Notes: generated by a model not told the origin, from the letters alone. Shown: positions 27,172 through 37,057, numbered from the stretch's first letter. The stretch is 64,000 nucleotides of DNA from Odoribacter laneus YIT 12061 (GCF_000243215.1 NZ_JH594596.1:1834892-1898891), one strand, 5' to 3'. Numbers and translations: made by a program.

Positions 27172-27179
27172 TATATTTG
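27172..27179 (+). promoter_or_regulatory. Promoter -7 element for the RRM protein gene
   Basis: TATATTTG matches TAnnTTTG exactly. Transcription from near 27185 would give a leader of about 125 nt, long for this genome and rich in T tracts. Long leaders are frequent in genes for RNA-binding proteins and allow autoregulation, but no clear hairpin could be assigned by eye. Confidence 0.55.
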
Positions 27180-27310
27180 TAGCGTATTTGAGAAGAAATA
27201 TTTTTTGTATTTGAAATTCCTGCCCGGCAGTAAATGTATTGTTAAGTAGACTTTCCTTTCAATTTTTTTCAACCTCATTTATTTATTATTAATTATAAAG
27301 TTTATTTACA

Positions 27311-27613
27311 ATGAACATTTACATTTCCAATTTAAGTCATGGCATAAATGATGCCAACCTGCACGAATTATTCAACGAATATGGTGAAATTTCTTCAGCA
27401 AAAGTAATTACAGATCGCGAATCCGGTCGTTCTCGGGGGTTCGGTTTCGTTGAAATGAAAAATGATGACGAAGGCCAGAAAGCCATTAGCGAGTTAAACG
27501 AAGCGGAATACGATGGAAGAATCATCAGTGTAGCTGTAGCACGTCCGCGTACGGAAAGAAGTAATAACGGAAGTTATAACCGCAATAGCTATAATTCCAA
27601 TCGAAGATACTAA
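27311..27613 (+). CDS. RRM-type RNA-binding protein
   Basis: The 100-residue protein is a single RNA recognition motif. RNP2 is IYISNL at residues 3-8 and RNP1 is RSRGFGFVEM near residue 41, with aromatic residues that stack on RNA. The last 17 residues (NNGSYNRNSYNSNRRY) form a basic, Asn/Tyr-rich tail. Such proteins are abundant in Bacteroidota and cyanobacteria; Bacteroidota members act as global post-transcriptional regulators. A terminator follows at 27641-27672. Confidence 0.92.
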   Translation: MNIYISNLSHGINDANLHELFNEYGEISSAKVITDRESGRSRGFGFVEMKNDDEGQKAISELNEAEYDGRIISVAVARPRTERSNNGSYNRNSYNSNRRY

Positions 27614-27640
27614 TTTCTGAAAGCAGAAAACCTTCACAAT

Positions 27641-27672
27641 AAAATCGTACGGTCTTAAAATCGTACGATTTT
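27641..27672. terminator. Bidirectional terminator between the RRM and lacI-type genes
   Basis: AAAATCGTACG (27641-27651) pairs with CGTACGATTTT (27662-27672) across a 10-nt loop and is followed by TTAT on the plus strand and by T-rich sequence on the minus strand. Both convergent genes end close to it. Confidence 0.8.
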
Positions 27673-27679
27673 TTATCTC

Positions 27680-28702
27680 TCAACTTATTCCAAGCGTCCC
27701 CAAAGTCGATTGGCGGATTTTTATTTCGGCTTTTAAAACGACTGTACGGGCAACGGTCTGCGGATGATCTAGTTTTTCAATCAGTAATTGGGCTGCAGTC
27801 TCTCCTATCCGATGAAGAGGTTGTTCAACGGTTGTCAAGGGCGGATGTACAATTGTTGAAAGGATAGTTCCGGAAAAACCGGCGACAGCCACTTCTTCTG
27901 GTATCTGAACCCCTTGTTCCTGTAGATAATTCATTGCTCCGATCGCAAGTGTATCGGTAAAAGCAAATACAGCGTCAAAAGAAATTCCCTCTTTCTGCAA
28001 ACGTTTTACTGCCTGCCGTCCCCCTTCCACACTCACACCTGCCGAAATAACCAAAGCCGGTTCATAAGGAATATTAAATTTACTCAATGCATCAGCATAA
28101 GCCCGTTTCCGCTCCATGGCGTTGCGGATATAGTCAGGCCCCTGCAAGTGTACTATTCTCCGTCTGCCGGTCCGGATAAGATGCTCCACCAGAAAAAAAG
28201 ATTTTACATAATCGTCTACTATTACCTTTGTCACTTCTGAACTTTCCGGTACCCGGTCGAAAAAAACAATCGGTATCCCTTGCTGCTGAATACGCTTATA
28301 TTCCTCTTCATTTCCAGAAGTACGGCAAAGGTTCATGATAATACCATCTACCCGGAACTGTTCCATCAAACGCAAGTTATTCCGCTCTGTTTCCGGATTT
28401 TCGTCCGATTGAGTAATAATCACCCGCAGCCCTTTTTCAAAAAGCAAGTGTTGAATACTCCCGATCACTTCCGCTGCAAAAGGAGTGATCATTTCCGGAA
28501 CAATAATACCTACAGTATTCGTCCTTCCCCGTTTCAGTCCCAAAGCCACCTCATTAGGCTTATATCCCCATTCTTCAGCCAAAGCGCGGACCTTGGCCTT
28601 TGTCTCCTGACGAATATTTTTATCATCGGTCAGAGCACGGGAAACTGTCGAAGTCGACAAATGCAACCGCAGAGCAATATCTTTAATAGTCACATGTTTC
28701 AT
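27680..28702 (-). CDS. LacI family transcriptional regulator of the adjacent mannitol/fructose genes
   Basis: From the ATG at 28702 the protein begins MKHVTIKDIALRLHLSTSTV followed by SRALTDDKNIR, the LacI helix-turn-helix and hinge start. The periplasmic-binding-protein-like effector domain includes TNTVGIIVPEMITPFAAEVI and DGIIMNLCRTSG, and IPVVFFDR-type residues (IPIVFFDRVPES). An upstream in-frame ATG at 28723 adds seven residues and is less typical. It is divergent from the dehydrogenase gene, with three copies of a 12-nt motif in the shared upstream region, so it most likely controls that operon in response to a sugar or polyol. Confidence 0.9.
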   Translation of the reverse strand: MKHVTIKDIALRLHLSTSTVSRALTDDKNIRQETKAKVRALAEEWGYKPNEVALGLKRGRTNTVGIIVPEMITPFAAEVIGSIQHLLFEKGLRVIITQSDENPETERNNLRLMEQFRVDGIIMNLCRTSGNEEEYKRIQQQGIPIVFFDRVPESSEVTKVIVDDYVKSFFLVEHLIRTGRRRIVHLQGPDYIRNAMERKRAYADALSKFNIPYEPALVISAGVSVEGGRQAVKRLQKEGISFDAVFAFTDTLAIGAMNYLQEQGVQIPEEVAVAGFSGTILSTIVHPPLTTVEQPLHRIGETAAQLLIEKLDHPQTVARTVVLKAEIKIRQSTLGTLGIS

Positions 28703-28767
28703 GATACGAACCGTTTTACACAAAAATAGAAATTATAATCTGCCCAACAAACAGGAATATGAAAAAT

Positions 28768-28810
28768 GGGAACGTTTGCAGATTTTGGGAACGTTTGCGG
28801 GAACGATTGC
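28768..28810. promoter_or_regulatory. Three direct copies of a 12-nt putative LacI-family operator
   Basis: GGGAACGTTTGC occurs at 28768-28779 and 28787-28798, and GGGAACGATTGC at 28799-28810. The first two contain the central AACGTT typical of LacI-family operators. The sites lie 66-108 nt upstream of the regulator start and 46-88 nt upstream of the -7 element for the dehydrogenase gene, so they could serve both directions. Confidence 0.65.
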
Positions 28811-28855
28811 CGGTATTTCAGGAATTAAAATTTATCCAAAAAAGAATCATCCATT

Positions 28856-28863
28856 TACATTTG
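28856..28863 (+). promoter_or_regulatory. Promoter -7 element for the mannitol dehydrogenase operon
   Basis: TACATTTG matches TAnnTTTG and lies 48 nt before the preferred ATG at 28911. No TTG occurs at the expected -33 distance, which fits a regulated promoter. Confidence 0.55.
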
Positions 28864-28910
28864 TAAGTGTAAAGCATAAAACACGTATAATAAAATTCAA
28901 ATCAGATATT

Positions 28911-30374
28911 ATGAAAACACTTATTCAACACCAGCACGCAAACGTTATCCCTTTCCCTTACGACCGCTCCTGTATAACAACCGGAATTGTACACATTGGT
29001 GTCGGAAATTTCCATCGGGCCCATGAAGAATATTATACGAACCAACTTTTATCCGATCCCTCTCAACAAAAATGGGGTATCTGTGGAATTGCTTTATTAG
29101 CCGGAGACAAATCCCTTTACAGCGCATTGAAACAACAAGACAATATCTATACTCTCACTGTCTGTGGCCGGGACAATCGGGATATAGCTTACGAAATCGG
29201 TTCGCTCAAAGAATTGATCTGGGGAATGGAAAACCCGGATGCCGTTATTCATAAAATAGCTCATCCCGAAATTAAAATCATAACGTTGACGATTACGGAA
29301 GGCGGATATAATATAGACAAAGCTAGCGGAAATTTTATTCTGGAAACCCCTGCTGTCCAGCATGATTTAAAAAATCCGGACACTCCACAAACCGTTTTTG
29401 GTTTCGTTGCGGCCGGCCTACGCAAACGTATGAAAGCCCACCAAGGTCCCGTCACCATTTTATCTTGTGACAATTTACAACACAACGGGAATACAGCCCG
29501 GAAAGCCTTTTGTTCTTTTATAGCAGCTCAAGACAGCGAACTGGCCGATTGGGTGAATACAAATGTAACTTTTCCCAACAGTATGGTAGACCGGATTACT
29601 CCGGCCGTTACTCCAGCAGATATAGAACGGCTCAACCGACGCAACGGTGTGGAGGACGCTGCTCCTGTATACTGTGAAGATTTTATACAATGGGTAATCG
29701 AAGATAATTTCATCGCCGGTCGCCCGGACTGGGAAAAAGTGGGTGTGGAATTTACAACCGATGTATCGGCTTACGAAAACATGAAACTCAGTTTACTCAA
29801 CGCTTCCCACTCCATGCTCGCTTATCCGGCTTTTCTCGCCGGTTACCGGAAAGTCGACGATGCCGTACACGATAAGCGATTTGCCCGCTATCTGCAACAA
29901 TTTATGGATACGGATATCACTCCTTACGTTCCTGCCCCAGGGCATACCGACCTGACACAATACAAACAAACACTGCTCGAACGCTTCGGCAACCGTTCCG
30001 TAAGCGACCAGCTGAGCAGGTTATGTTCTGACGGAGCTTCCAAAATCCCGGTATATATCATGCCCAATCTTATCCAAATGATACGCGACAAAGCCGACCT
30101 CAGACGGGTAAGCTTCTTTACGGCAGCTTACCGGCATTATCTAAAATACCAGCAAGACGACAAAGATAACATTTACGAAGTGAACGATCCTTGGTTAACA
30201 GAAACCGACTGGATACAGATCCGAGAAGAAAATCCGCTGGCCTTTTTAGCCCTTTCTCCCTTTAAAAGTACCCCTCTGCAAAGAGACGAAGGTTTTGTAA
30301 CAAACTACCTGCAACTGGTGAGTGCCCTAAAGGAAAAAGGAGTAGTAGAAGTGTTGGAAACTATCCTTCAATAG
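28911..30374 (+). CDS. Mannitol dehydrogenase family oxidoreductase (mannitol 2-dehydrogenase / fructuronate reductase type)
   Basis: The 487-residue protein belongs to the long-chain polyol dehydrogenases. TTGIVHIGVGNFHRAHEEYY near residue 23 is the NAD-binding start, followed by ILSCDNLQHNGNTARKAF and MVDRITPAVTPADI. The catalytic Lys region is MKLSLLNASHSMLAYPAFL. The family oxidises D-mannitol to D-fructose or reduces fructuronate. The next two genes, a FucP-type sugar transporter and a PfkB sugar kinase, favour mannitol to fructose to fructose-6-phosphate. A much longer frame opens at 28701 but would run through the operators and promoter, so I start at 28911. Confidence 0.87.
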   Translation: MKTLIQHQHANVIPFPYDRSCITTGIVHIGVGNFHRAHEEYYTNQLLSDPSQQKWGICGIALLAGDKSLYSALKQQDNIYTLTVCGRDNRDIAYEIGSLKELIWGMENPDAVIHKIAHPEIKIITLTITEGGYNIDKASGNFILETPAVQHDLKNPDTPQTVFGFVAAGLRKRMKAHQGPVTILSCDNLQHNGNTARKAFCSFIAAQDSELADWVNTNVTFPNSMVDRITPAVTPADIERLNRRNGVEDAAPVYCEDFIQWVIEDNFIAGRPDWEKVGVEFTTDVSAYENMKLSLLNASHSMLAYPAFLAGYRKVDDAVHDKRFARYLQQFMDTDITPYVPAPGHTDLTQYKQTLLERFGNRSVSDQLSRLCSDGASKIPVYIMPNLIQMIRDKADLRRVSFFTAAYRHYLKYQQDDKDNIYEVNDPWLTETDWIQIREENPLAFLALSPFKSTPLQRDEGFVTNYLQLVSALKEKGVVEVLETILQ

Positions 30375-30381
30375 AACGGAC

Positions 30382-31710
30382 ATGAATACAGCACAGCAAA
30401 ACAAACTGGGACCTTTTATTGTCCTGATATTCATCTATTTTCTGGTAGGATTTCTGACTACTGTCAACGGACAGTGCCAGGCTCCCCTGAAAATCGCTTT
30501 TCTCATGCATGCCGGTGAATTGAAAAATACATTTATTACTCTAATCTCTTTCAGTTTCTTTTTAGCTTATCTTTTAAACGGAACATTGGGATATAAATGG
30601 ATCAATAAATTCGGCTACAAAAAAACCTTAATCCGAGGATTATTAGCCATGGTCTGCGGCCTGACAGTATTTTTCTTTTCCTCATGGTTTACCGTGCGTT
30701 ATGAAAATTTGAATGTCCTTATTGCCGGAGCCCATATCCCTTACGGTTATTTTATTTTTCTCTTCGGTTCTTATCTGATGGGAACTTCTGCTACATTGTT
30801 ACAAGTTGTCATTAACCCTTATGTGGCTGCTTATGAAGTCAAAGGGACTCAACCCGTACAGCGGATGAATATTGTCTGTGCTTTCAATTCTTTCGGTACT
30901 ACCATCGCTCCGTTTTTTGTAACAGGAGTCATGTTCGGCGGATTAGCCATAGAGGAAGTACAAGTAAAACAGCTCATGGTTCCCTTCTTAATTCTGGCCG
31001 CCTTTATTGCGTTTACAGCCTTTATCACCCAAAGGCTTTACTTACCTGATGTGATGCATACGAAAGCGGCAAAAGGGGAAAAACTCGAACGCAGTATCTG
31101 GTCGTTCCGGCACCTGACATTAGGCGTAATCGCCATTTTCTTCTATGTAGGAGCAGAAGTATCCATCGGTGTCAATGTCAACCTGAATGCCCTTGAACTG
31201 GAAAATTCCGGACAAACCTTATCCTTTTTCGGCATGAAGCACATTGTCATCGGGGGTATAGATTTTGGCCTGCCAGCCCTATTGGCCACTCTCTACTGGG
31301 GCGGCTTGATGGTAGGACGTATCGTATCCAGCTATCTGAAACATATTTCCCCCCGGATACAGCTCACGGTAACCACTATTCTAGCAGCCTCCTTCACCCT
31401 GATAGCTCTTGTGACCAACAACCTCTGGTTACTCGTCACGGTCGGATTATTCCATTCTGTCATGTGGGGATGTATCTTTACCTTAGCGATTACCGGCTTA
31501 AACAAATACACCTCCAAAGCTTCCGGAGTTTTTATGATGGGGGTATTTGGCGGAGCCGTCTTTCCCTTTTTACAGGGGATACTGGCAGATTCCTGGGGCA
31601 GCTGGCAATATACCTGGATTTTAGTCGTCATCTGTGAACTGGTGATGCTCTATTATGCACTGCTCGGTTCGAAAATAAGAAAAACGGATGAGGTGGAAAA
31701 CACACCATAA
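30382..31710 (+). CDS. FucP/GluP-type sugar:H+ symporter (MFS)
   Basis: The 442-residue protein has about 12 hydrophobic segments and the FucP-family pattern: FIYFLVGFLTTVNGQCQAPL in helix 1, SFFLAYLLNGTLGYKWINKF, and GTSATLLQVVINPYVAA in helix 4. The start is 7 nt after the dehydrogenase stop. FucP-family transporters import fucose, glucose, galactose or fructose by proton symport; with a mannitol-type dehydrogenase before it and a fructokinase-like kinase after it, mannitol or fructose is the likely cargo. Confidence 0.88.
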   Translation: MNTAQQNKLGPFIVLIFIYFLVGFLTTVNGQCQAPLKIAFLMHAGELKNTFITLISFSFFLAYLLNGTLGYKWINKFGYKKTLIRGLLAMVCGLTVFFFSSWFTVRYENLNVLIAGAHIPYGYFIFLFGSYLMGTSATLLQVVINPYVAAYEVKGTQPVQRMNIVCAFNSFGTTIAPFFVTGVMFGGLAIEEVQVKQLMVPFLILAAFIAFTAFITQRLYLPDVMHTKAAKGEKLERSIWSFRHLTLGVIAIFFYVGAEVSIGVNVNLNALELENSGQTLSFFGMKHIVIGGIDFGLPALLATLYWGGLMVGRIVSSYLKHISPRIQLTVTTILAASFTLIALVTNNLWLLVTVGLFHSVMWGCIFTLAITGLNKYTSKASGVFMMGVFGGAVFPFLQGILADSWGSWQYTWILVVICELVMLYYALLGSKIRKTDEVENTP

Positions 31711-31792
31711 TTACATTTCCTGCTTATTTTTGTAAACTCTTTGTTTACCATTTTTTAATGATTACATGTATAACTATTAGGAACAGATATTT

Positions 31793-32674
31793 ATGACAGA
31801 TAAACTTATTGTTGGAATCGGTGAAATCTTATGGGATATTTTACCCGAAAGCAAAAAACTCGGAGGAGCTCCAGCCAATTTTGCTTATCATGCCGCACAA
31901 TCAGGATTGCATAGTTGCGTAGTCAGTGCTGTAGGGAATGATCTTTTAGGACAAGAAATCCTGGAAAATCTGGAAAATAAAAAACTAAATTATCAAATCG
32001 CCATCACCCCTTATCCGACCGGCACGGTAAAAGTAACCGTGGACAATAAAGGTATCCCTTGCTACGATATCTGCGAACAGGTCGCCTGGGACAATATCCC
32101 TTACAAGTCCTCTCTTCAGGAACTGGCCAAACGTACAAACGCCGTTTGTTTCGGTTCTCTGGCCCAACGAAATCCAGTATCCCGTACCACGATCCAGCGC
32201 TTTCTGAATGAAATGCCTGAAGGAGAAAATCAATACAAAATATTCGATATGAACCTTCGCCAATCCTATTATACCCGGGAAATACTCCATCATTCCCTCC
32301 GCCAATGCAATGTATTAAAACTCAATGACGAAGAACTGACATGCGTCCAACAATTGTTTGGATATCCACACCTCCGCCCGGAAACCGCCTGCAAAAATTT
32401 ACTTGCTACTTATTCCTTAAAAATGCTCATTCTCACCTGCGGCATTCAAGGCAGCTACGTCTTTACTCCCACAAAAATCTATTTTCGCAAAACGCCTTCT
32501 GTACAGGTTTACGACACAGTAGGAGCCGGAGATTCTTTTACGGCCACCTTCTGTGCCACTCTTTTAAAAGGCGGAGATATTGAAAAAGCCCAGCAATTAG
32601 CTGTCGAAGTCGCTGCTTATGTATGCACCCAAGAGGGAGCCATGCCTCCTCTACCCGATTCTCTAAAATACTGA
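31793..32674 (+). CDS. PfkB family carbohydrate kinase (probable fructokinase)
   Basis: The 293-residue protein starts VGIGEILWDILPESKKLGGA with PANFAYHAAQSG, the fructokinase-type substrate region, and has YDTVGAGDSFTATFCATLLKGG as the PfkB signature 2 with catalytic Asp in GAGDS. It phosphorylates a sugar with ATP, most likely fructose produced by the dehydrogenase. An 82-nt gap from the transporter contains TATTTTTG at 31725-31732, which matches TAnnTTTG, so it may have an additional promoter. A terminator hairpin follows. Confidence 0.87.
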   Translation: MTDKLIVGIGEILWDILPESKKLGGAPANFAYHAAQSGLHSCVVSAVGNDLLGQEILENLENKKLNYQIAITPYPTGTVKVTVDNKGIPCYDICEQVAWDNIPYKSSLQELAKRTNAVCFGSLAQRNPVSRTTIQRFLNEMPEGENQYKIFDMNLRQSYYTREILHHSLRQCNVLKLNDEELTCVQQLFGYPHLRPETACKNLLATYSLKMLILTCGIQGSYVFTPTKIYFRKTPSVQVYDTVGAGDSFTATFCATLLKGGDIEKAQQLAVEVAAYVCTQEGAMPPLPDSLKY

Positions 32675-32689
32675 TCTTTTTTCCGAAAC

Positions 32690-32729
32690 CCGGAGGGCGA
32701 TAAAGAAACACTTCCTTTATCACCTCCGG
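32690..32729 (+). terminator. Terminator after the fructokinase gene
   Basis: CCGGAGG then GATAAAG (32690-32705, two unpaired bases between) pair with CTTTATC and CCTCCGG (up to 32729). The hairpin is followed by TTGTTTGCTCTGTTTTCTTT. The remaining 250 nt to the next gene show no clear feature. Confidence 0.7.
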
Positions 32730-32987
32730 CTTGTTTGCTCTGTTTTCTTTATCACCGATAACTCTAAGTTTGGTTGCTTAAATTTCAAAATTTTTCCCGA
32801 ACAATCTCCCGGCCTTAACGCTTTCTCGCTGATTCCTCTAAAGACAAAGGACCTTCCTGAAAGAAAGCTCTCTCGAAGCAAAATAGATGCTCATTTATGG
32901 CTAATGCCCTCTTTTAAAATCCCCACATTTGGGTATATCAACACGCTTTCCTTCTTTTTATTATTGCAGTCCTAAAATTTAGAAACT

Positions 32988-35753
32988 GTGTACAAATTAA
33001 TCCTACTGTATCAATTTTTATTCTTGTATTCATCCTTAACAGCCCAAAAGGCTGAATTTACCATTTATGGCAAAATAAGGGATGAATATACACAGCAAGG
33101 ACTTGAATTTGCAACGGTCAGCTTTCAGTCTGAGCAAGGCAAATTCTACGGAGTCATTACGAATGAAGAAGGTGTTTTCATCGTCAGGCAAATGGAACGC
33201 GGACACTATAAAATATCGATATCATTCGTGGGCTATCCTCTTTTTACCCAAGAACTGCAACTGGACAAAAACGATTCGCTCTATTTTTATCTGCGGCCCC
33301 AAGCTACGGAACTGACAGAAGTCGTTGTCACAGCTACCGAATCCAAAGGTTTAAACAGCAGTACCCAAATCGACCGGGAAGCAATGAATCACAGGCAACC
33401 CAGCAGTTTCAGCGATTTATTATCCCTGTTGCCCGGAGGCATGTCCTCCACCCCAAACTTGAGTTCAGCTTCTTTAGTCCGGCTAAGACAAGCCGGCAAC
33501 GGTGGGGATGAATACGACATCAGTTCTCTGGGCACTGCTTTCCTCATCGACGGACATCGGCTGCCTACGGACGCCAATATGCAGAAAGTAGTCCAAATCT
33601 CAAGCGGGACCACAGACAGTCACGACAATTTAGAATTTGCCAACAAAGGCATTGATATGCGGGCAATCTCTACCGATCAAATCGAAAGTGTAGAAATCGT
33701 CAGGGGATTGGCTTCTGTCGAATACGGAGATTTAACCAGCGGTTTAATCAAAATTAACCGTAAAAAGGGATATACTCCCTGGGATGCCCGTTTCAAAGCG
33801 GATCAGTATGCAAAATTATTTGCCCTCGGGAAAGGAACCGAATTAAAAGAGCGCAAGTTAACCCTAAATGCCGGCCTGGATTATACAGATGCCCGGCCGG
33901 ATCCCCGGGATGATTTCTCCACCTATAAACGCCTGACAGGTTCCATACGGATCAATAAAAATGGGACTTTCTCCCGGGCACAACTTTACTGGGGCCTAAC
34001 AGCAGATTATACCGGCTCTTTCGATAACCAGAAATCCGATCCGGAAGTCACTTTACAAAAAGAGGATCGCTATAAAGCTTCTTACAATGCCCTGTCGCTC
34101 GGGAACACCCTGAGCATCGATTTCCTAGGTCGTCAGTTATTGAAACGCATAGAATTCAATACCTTTTTAAGTTTTCAGAAAGACCAGATCAGACAGACAA
34201 AATTCGTGCAATTAGACCGGGACCGGGTTATCCCCAATTCGATCGAAGAAGGAGAACACGACGGAGAAATATTGCCTTACAAATATACCGCTCATCTCTT
34301 AGTGGACGGTCAACCTTTTAGGGCATCGGCCAAATTAAAAGCCAATCTGGAAATCTCAGGAGAAAATATCCTGCACCGGATATTAATAGGTACAGAATGG
34401 AGTATGGATAAAAACTACGGACGGGGGCAGGTATACGATATCAACCGTCCTCTGAATCCGACCACGTCCTTGCGACCCACTACTTTCAGAGATATTCCGG
34501 CAGGACATAAATACGCCGTATTTGCCGAAGACCACATCCGGGTTCCCATCGGCTACCATCAACTGGAAGTCATCGGAGGAATAAGAGGATCGATGTTATT
34601 CAATCTCTCTTCCCGTTACCGGATACAAAATAAAATGTATTTCGATCCCCGGATTTCCGCTCAATGGAATTTCCCAAGCATAGGACAGAGTAAAACGCTC
34701 TATGTCAGCATTTCCGGCTCCATTGGCTGGCAAACAAAAATGCCGACTTTACAACAACTCCATCCTTATTACTATTATTCCGACATCATGCAATTAAACT
34801 ATTATAACCTAAATCCGGATTTCAAACGCATCAACATCCTGACGCATATCACCGATCCCACCAACTACCACCTCAAACCGGCCAGTAACCGGAAAGGAGA
34901 AATCAAAATGGATCTTTCTTATCAGAAAAGTCAACTCACCGTAACTTACTTTAAAGAATTTCTGAATTCCGGATTCCGCAATTCGACGATAACACAACCT
35001 TATATTTATAAAAAATACGATCCCTCTTCCATCGACGACAGTCAATTACAGGGACCCCCTGATTTAGCAGACATAAGCTGGCAGCCGGACACGATATTGG
35101 GAAATCACAGCAGGGTAACAAACGGTAGTTTCCTGGGAAAAGAAGGGATTGAATTCCAATTTATTTCTCCCCGGCTTGAAGGGCTCAAAACCAAATTGAC
35201 TATTAACGGTGCCTGGTTCCGTACAACCTACAAAAACAGCGAGCCCGTATTTTACGCTGTCAATAAAATTGTCAATAATACACCTATCAACGATAAATAC
35301 CTGGGGTATTACGACTGGATCGACGGCTCTGAAAAACAACAATTCAACACCACCTTTATCTTGGACACTTATTTTAAACCATTGGGATTAACTCTTTCCC
35401 TATGGATAGAATGCATGTGGTTCAACAGCTCCCGCAGATTCAAACAAAACGGTAGGCCCATTGCCTACATGGATGTCACGGGTGTCATGCATCCCTATAC
35501 AGAAGAAGATCAGAAAGACACTTACAAACAATGGTTAATTAAAACATTCAATGACGAACTATTTAAAAAAACGACTGAACCTTTCTATATGTATGTCAAT
35601 TTTAAAGCCAGCAAGGATTTTGGGAAATTTTTAAATCTCTCTCTATATGTCGACCGCATCCTGGATTACAGTCCGGATTATGATTCCAACGGTTATACCA
35701 TACGGCGAAATGTAAATCCTTATTTCGGGATGGAAATTACATTGAAATTATAA
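32988..35753 (+). CDS. TonB-dependent receptor with carboxypeptidase-regulatory-like domain
   Basis: The 921-residue protein starts at GTG (MYKLILLYQFLFLYSSLTAQ, signal peptide) and has a CarboxypepD_reg-like domain (residues about 26-105, YGKIRDEYTQQGLEFATVSF), then a plug with ELTEVVVTATESKGLN and VESVEIVRG-type sequence (IESVEIVRGLASVEYGDLTS). The barrel ends FGMEITLKL. It heads a three-gene unit with DUF4876 and DUF6850 proteins, an arrangement I know from Bacteroidales, where it is thought to serve metal or small-ligand uptake; the ligand is not evident. The GTG start is chosen because it precedes the signal peptide. Confidence 0.88.
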   Translation: MYKLILLYQFLFLYSSLTAQKAEFTIYGKIRDEYTQQGLEFATVSFQSEQGKFYGVITNEEGVFIVRQMERGHYKISISFVGYPLFTQELQLDKNDSLYFYLRPQATELTEVVVTATESKGLNSSTQIDREAMNHRQPSSFSDLLSLLPGGMSSTPNLSSASLVRLRQAGNGGDEYDISSLGTAFLIDGHRLPTDANMQKVVQISSGTTDSHDNLEFANKGIDMRAISTDQIESVEIVRGLASVEYGDLTSGLIKINRKKGYTPWDARFKADQYAKLFALGKGTELKERKLTLNAGLDYTDARPDPRDDFSTYKRLTGSIRINKNGTFSRAQLYWGLTADYTGSFDNQKSDPEVTLQKEDRYKASYNALSLGNTLSIDFLGRQLLKRIEFNTFLSFQKDQIRQTKFVQLDRDRVIPNSIEEGEHDGEILPYKYTAHLLVDGQPFRASAKLKANLEISGENILHRILIGTEWSMDKNYGRGQVYDINRPLNPTTSLRPTTFRDIPAGHKYAVFAEDHIRVPIGYHQLEVIGGIRGSMLFNLSSRYRIQNKMYFDPRISAQWNFPSIGQSKTLYVSISGSIGWQTKMPTLQQLHPYYYYSDIMQLNYYNLNPDFKRINILTHITDPTNYHLKPASNRKGEIKMDLSYQKSQLTVTYFKEFLNSGFRNSTITQPYIYKKYDPSSIDDSQLQGPPDLADISWQPDTILGNHSRVTNGSFLGKEGIEFQFISPRLEGLKTKLTINGAWFRTTYKNSEPVFYAVNKIVNNTPINDKYLGYYDWIDGSEKQQFNTTFILDTYFKPLGLTLSLWIECMWFNSSRRFKQNGRPIAYMDVTGVMHPYTEEDQKDTYKQWLIKTFNDELFKKTTEPFYMYVNFKASKDFGKFLNLSLYVDRILDYSPDYDSNGYTIRRNVNPYFGMEITLKL

Positions 35754-35779
35754 AATGTCAAATTTAAATTTATAAAAAA

Positions 35780-37057
35780 ATGAGAAACAACTATTTGTAT
35801 TTATTTTTAGTTTTTACACTCCTGTTTGGTGTATCCTCTTGTAATGACGACGATCCGACTCCGATCCCTCAAGTAACCGTTTCCGTTACCCTGAATGCAC
35901 CGGATAGCGTTTCAAATGCCGTTGTCAGTAATGTGGTCGCAACCCTAAAAAATATCACAACGGGAAGGGCCTCTGAAATAGACGTCATTCCTGCGGAAAC
36001 CGGAGCTTCCACCTCGTTCAATTTTACGCTCACAGTGGAGGAGGGCCTATACAATATGACTCTGGAAGGAGATATCACCTACGCATTCCACGACCAGCAA
36101 ATTACCAGCAAAATCAGAGGATATAAAGGGAATGTAGAATTGACGGGCACAAATCCCAGTATCTCTCTAGAAGGCTTCCTGCACAATAATACAGTCGGCG
36201 AAAAGGGAAATTTTGTTTTGGCAGAAATTTTCTTTACCGGAACGGAAACCCCGGAAAAGAAACAATATACCGGCGACAAATATTTCCGGATTTACAACAA
36301 TTCTTCTGATACCTTATATGCCGACCGCCTGATGATTGCCGAATCTGAATTTACGACCGTAAAAAAATACAATTACGATCCGGATATCATGAAAGATGCC
36401 TTTGCTGCAGGAGCCATATATGTAGTGCCCGGAACCGGTAAAGATTACCCCGTACTTCCCGGTAAATCGATTTTAATCGTGGACAATGCCATCAACCATA
36501 CCGAAGCCAATCCTAACTCTTTCGACTTGACAAAAGCCGATTTCGAATGGTATGACGAATCTACAAACCCTAACTTCATGGATGTTAATAATCCGGATGT
36601 ACCCGATATGGACAAATACTATTGTTATACAACTACGATCTGGGGACCTCATAACAGGGGATTTAAATCTTACGTACTTGCCAGAGTACCGGAAGGAGTT
36701 AACAAAGATTCTTATCTGAGAAATTATCCTTACCATTACGAATATGAAATGGTTTTACCAGCAGGTACTTTCCCAATGGAGGGAGATTGCTATAAAATCC
36801 CGAATGAGTGGGTATTGGATGCTGTAAATTGCAGTATCGAATCCAACTTTGTTTGGTTAGTAACGGCACCCTCTCTGGATTTAGGCTGGACGTATTGCGG
36901 GAGTGTAGACCAAGACGCCAGCCGTTACGGTAAAAGTGTTCGCCGTAAAGTGGCTTCTACTACAGCAGATGGCATTGTGCTCCTGCAAGACACCAACAAT
37001 TCGGCAGCAGATTTCGAAGCAGAAGCCAAAGCTGATCCTTTTTACATTTTTAAATAA
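35780..37057 (+). CDS. DUF4876 lipoprotein
   Basis: The 425-residue product has a lipoprotein signal (YLFLVFTLLFGVSSC, Cys21, followed by NDDD, which favours outer-membrane sorting and surface exposure in Bacteroidota). A beta-rich N-terminal domain (VTVSVTLNAPDSVSN) is followed by the DUF4876 body with VLAEIFFTGTETPE, YTGDKYFRIYNNSSDTLYAD and GKSILIVDNAINH. It sits 26 nt after the TonB receptor and 5 nt before the next gene, so it is likely a surface partner of the receptor. Confidence 0.82.
   Translation: MRNNYLYLFLVFTLLFGVSSCNDDDPTPIPQVTVSVTLNAPDSVSNAVVSNVVATLKNITTGRASEIDVIPAETGASTSFNFTLTVEEGLYNMTLEGDITYAFHDQQITSKIRGYKGNVELTGTNPSISLEGFLHNNTVGEKGNFVLAEIFFTGTETPEKKQYTGDKYFRIYNNSSDTLYADRLMIAESEFTTVKKYNYDPDIMKDAFAAGAIYVVPGTGKDYPVLPGKSILIVDNAINHTEANPNSFDLTKADFEWYDESTNPNFMDVNNPDVPDMDKYYCYTTTIWGPHNRGFKSYVLARVPEGVNKDSYLRNYPYHYEYEMVLPAGTFPMEGDCYKIPNEWVLDAVNCSIESNFVWLVTAPSLDLGWTYCGSVDQDASRYGKSVRRKVASTTADGIVLLQDTNNSAADFEAEAKADPFYIFK

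Noticed and set aside
28701-28910. N-terminal extension of the mannitol dehydrogenase frame by 70 codons.
   Set aside because: It would run through the operator repeats and the -7 element and begin opposite the start of the regulator gene; family members begin near 28911.
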